A stretch of 64,000 bases of DNA from Ditylenchus dipsaci (Eukaryota; Nematoda; Chromadorea; Rhabditida; Anguinidae). Where the stretch lies: assembly GCA_004194705.1 (NCBI GenBank), contig SADC01001189.1, positions 110,819 to 174,818 on the forward strand, given 5' to 3'. Both the position numbers and the translations under genes were made by a program. Below the pieces are notes generated by a model that worked only from the letters and a program-made list of their open reading frames with translations, did not search any database and was not told the origin of the DNA. Of the stretch, positions 62,181-64,000 are shown piece by piece (the first letter of the stretch is position 1; every line of letters begins with the position of its first letter).

Positions 62181-63540
62181 TCTACTACGACAATGTAGAG
62201 CAGCAGCAATGTTTGGACCAGCGTAATGACTGCTTTCTCTTCCTCAACATTTGTGACATCCTAGCTATGAATGGTATATGAAGTGTTATTGCAGAAGGTT
62301 GCTAAACCCTTTTTAAAAACTTTCACTCATAAGTCCTGGCTCTTAGAACTTGCAACAAGATGCTCTGACTACATGACCAACAAAGCCATGGCAACATTGC
62401 CGTCACAGTTTAACAACAATTGGATGGGAGGACCAGGGCAATGGAGGGATGACATAAGTGGGACAGGAACAGGGTGACACTACAGCCCCCTCAACAATCC
62501 TGACCAGCAGAAACCCACAACCACTTATGTATACTACTCAGAGAAAAAGAAGAGGAATGAAGGGTCAAGTTTTGCGGGTGCTAACGTAGGATCAATTTTG
62601 AAAAAGTTGATTAAAATATTATTATTGGTGTTAGTCCATATCATTTAGCTTTGTTTGAAAATAAAATTTACGAAAATAACCATAAGGTTTTTGCAAAACT
62701 TATTTTTGTGGCTGATGACGGACCAGTAATTGAGCACACAAACCACCGCCCTCGTAGATGATGATGATAATTTTGTTGAACAACTGGCAATTTCATGAGT
62801 GTTCTGTCTGTTTATAAGCTTCACTAGCCCACAACTATTAGATTTAAGTTTATACTCAATGGCTAAACCACTGATTTGTTTCTTTTTCTTAATTACTATT
62901 ATTGTTGTAGTAAACACGTCCTCACAGAATTCAGGTATTGCTTAATGTTTTTATGCAAAAGTATCGAATTAGATAAGTACGAGATGATTAATTTATCCCT
63001 AAAATTGCGCCGTTGTTAAAACTTATGGTGATTTTGACCTTAAGTTTATTTTTTTGTTAATATTTGTACATAAATTTTCAACCACACGGTGATTCCGAAT
63101 AGCAGGTAAAACCATTAAAAGTTATTCACTACAATGAGCATTCAGTGGAACTCATAGAAAAGGCTTTACTAAAAATTTTAAGGACCCGACAAGTCAAATG
63201 CGGACCCTAGCCTTTTGGACAGCAGCGCTGGATCGCAAGGCAGTGGGCTTAGTAGACGAGTTCCCGGATCAGTGACACCAGCAGTGGTACCAAAAACAGT
63301 GGCAGCAGTGCTACTCAAGACAGCAGTAATTCTGGCTCTGCTTCTGAGGAGTCTTCGGAAGAAGATGACTCCAGTTGCGAAGATGGTCGACCTGATTGCA
63401 AACAATTCAAGAAAGGAAGCACCAATCTGTGCAAAGCACCCCACTTTACACGTTACATGGAGTGCTGCTGCTTAAAGACTTGTTTCAACTGCAAAAAGAA
63501 GCTGTCTGGCACAAAATTGGAAAAAATGATTTTAAACTAG
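62181..63540 (+). CDS. Unidentified gene with Ser/acidic tract and Cys-rich C-terminus (3' part)
   Basis: Three exons with matching phases. 62181-62273: YYDNVEQQQCLDQRNDCFLF, then LNICDILAMNG. 62347-62577: ELATRCSDYMTNKAMATLPS, FNNNWMGGPGQWRDD, SPLNNPDQQKPTTTYVYYSE. 63183-63540: GPDKSNADPSLLDSSAGSQG, then a Ser/Thr/Glu tract (SSNSGSASEESSEEDDSS), then CEDGRPDCKQFKKGSTNLCK, HFTRYMECCCLKTCFNC and a TAG stop. An in-frame TGA interrupts exon 2 at 62,475-62,477, and a one-base shift is needed near 63,253 to stay in the Ser-rich frame. The family is not recognised; the terminal Cys cluster (at least nine Cys in about 45 residues) could bind metal or be lipid-modified. Upstream exons presumably lie before 62,181; none was identified. 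Confidence 0.55.
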
Positions 63541-64000
63541 CCCCTTATTCTGGTGAACTGGATAAAGGCGGTAGTTTCTTTACTCGCATTTTCTGGTAAA
63601 ATCACAGCGAATTATGGCGATATATATATAAGATAAGAAATCAATATTACTCAGATCAGAAATACAAAAATGATTCAAATTGGATGAAATGTTGCAAATA
63701 TTTAAAAGAGCATATAATTCACTCCAGTATTCCCACAACAATGTTTTATAGCAGAACTGTCACATTCTCTGATATTTCATTAATAAAATAATTTTGAGGT
63801 GCGAAGCCAGCTGAAAGACGTAGCGTATAACCTCTAATAATAAATAATAAAATGAACATACATATTAAAAAGAATTGCAGTATAGAATCTACTTCCAACC
63901 GCCACCCTCCCCTCCAAGCAGAATGATAAAATAGATGATCTAACCTCACAAGGATTAGGAGGCTATACAGACATTTTTGCAACAGACAGTCCCTCATTTT
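63541..64000. other. 3' flank of the unidentified gene
   Basis: AT-rich, with AATAAA-like signals at 63,782 and around 63,840-63,850 that could end the transcript. No further gene is supported. Confidence 0.45.

Noticed and set aside
1..64000. CRISPR array, prokaryotic operon, rRNA genes, LTR or non-LTR retrotransposon coding regions
   Set aside because: Tandem repeats lack CRISPR spacing and cas genes; no rRNA, reverse transcriptase, integrase or gag-like frames were recognised.

Overview
The window is nuclear DNA of an animal. It is AT-rich, and its genes are split into many small exons by short GT-AG introns. The encoded proteins are typical metazoan ones: a ClC chloride channel, PGAM5, CHERP, a myeloid leukemia factor and a Rab11-FIP3/4 (Nuf-type) effector. 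Nothing prokaryotic, organellar or viral was seen. PGAM5 and ClC read most like invertebrate (perhaps arthropod) versions, but the species cannot be named from the sequence.

Layout. 1-10,900: no convincing gene, only a dense field of inverted-repeat DNA elements and a G-rich minisatellite element. About 11,000-26,212 (+): ClC-1/2-type chloride channel with about 26 exons, its introns filled with SINEs and palindromic elements. 27,095-29,200: an unidentified three-exon gene (+) and a weak minus-strand ORF. 29,200-32,300: repeats. 32,326-34,621 (-): PGAM5. 34,600-37,950: nested TA-flanked elements. 37,966-41,459 (-): CHERP. 41,958-44,603 (+): MLF, head-to-head with CHERP across about 500 bp. 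45,899-50,210 (-): C-terminal part of a Rab11-FIP3/4 gene, with a three-level nest of foldback elements in one intron. 50,211-56,235: non-coding. 56,236-60,478: a complete but decayed hAT transposon with an exact 8-bp target-site duplication and a foldback nested inside. 62,181-63,540 (+): unidentified gene with a Ser/acidic stretch and a Cys-rich C-terminus.

Two things dominate. First, repeats: a tRNA-derived SINE family (seven copies, all in + orientation) and at least 25 inverted-repeat elements whose flanks fit hAT (8 bp), pogo/Tc1 (TA), TTAA-type and MULE-like (9-10 bp) insertion. Second, almost every conserved gene is broken by one- or two-base indels, often in homopolymers. This looks more like residual assembly error than biology, so coding coordinates describe exon blocks rather than uninterrupted frames.

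The genes do not form an obvious pathway. ClC is a plasma-membrane channel, PGAM5 a mitochondrial phosphatase, CHERP a nuclear splicing-associated protein, MLF a chromatin/chaperone-linked factor and Rab11-FIP an endosomal Rab11 effector. Only CHERP and MLF show a layout (shared divergent promoter) that suggests possible co-regulation.
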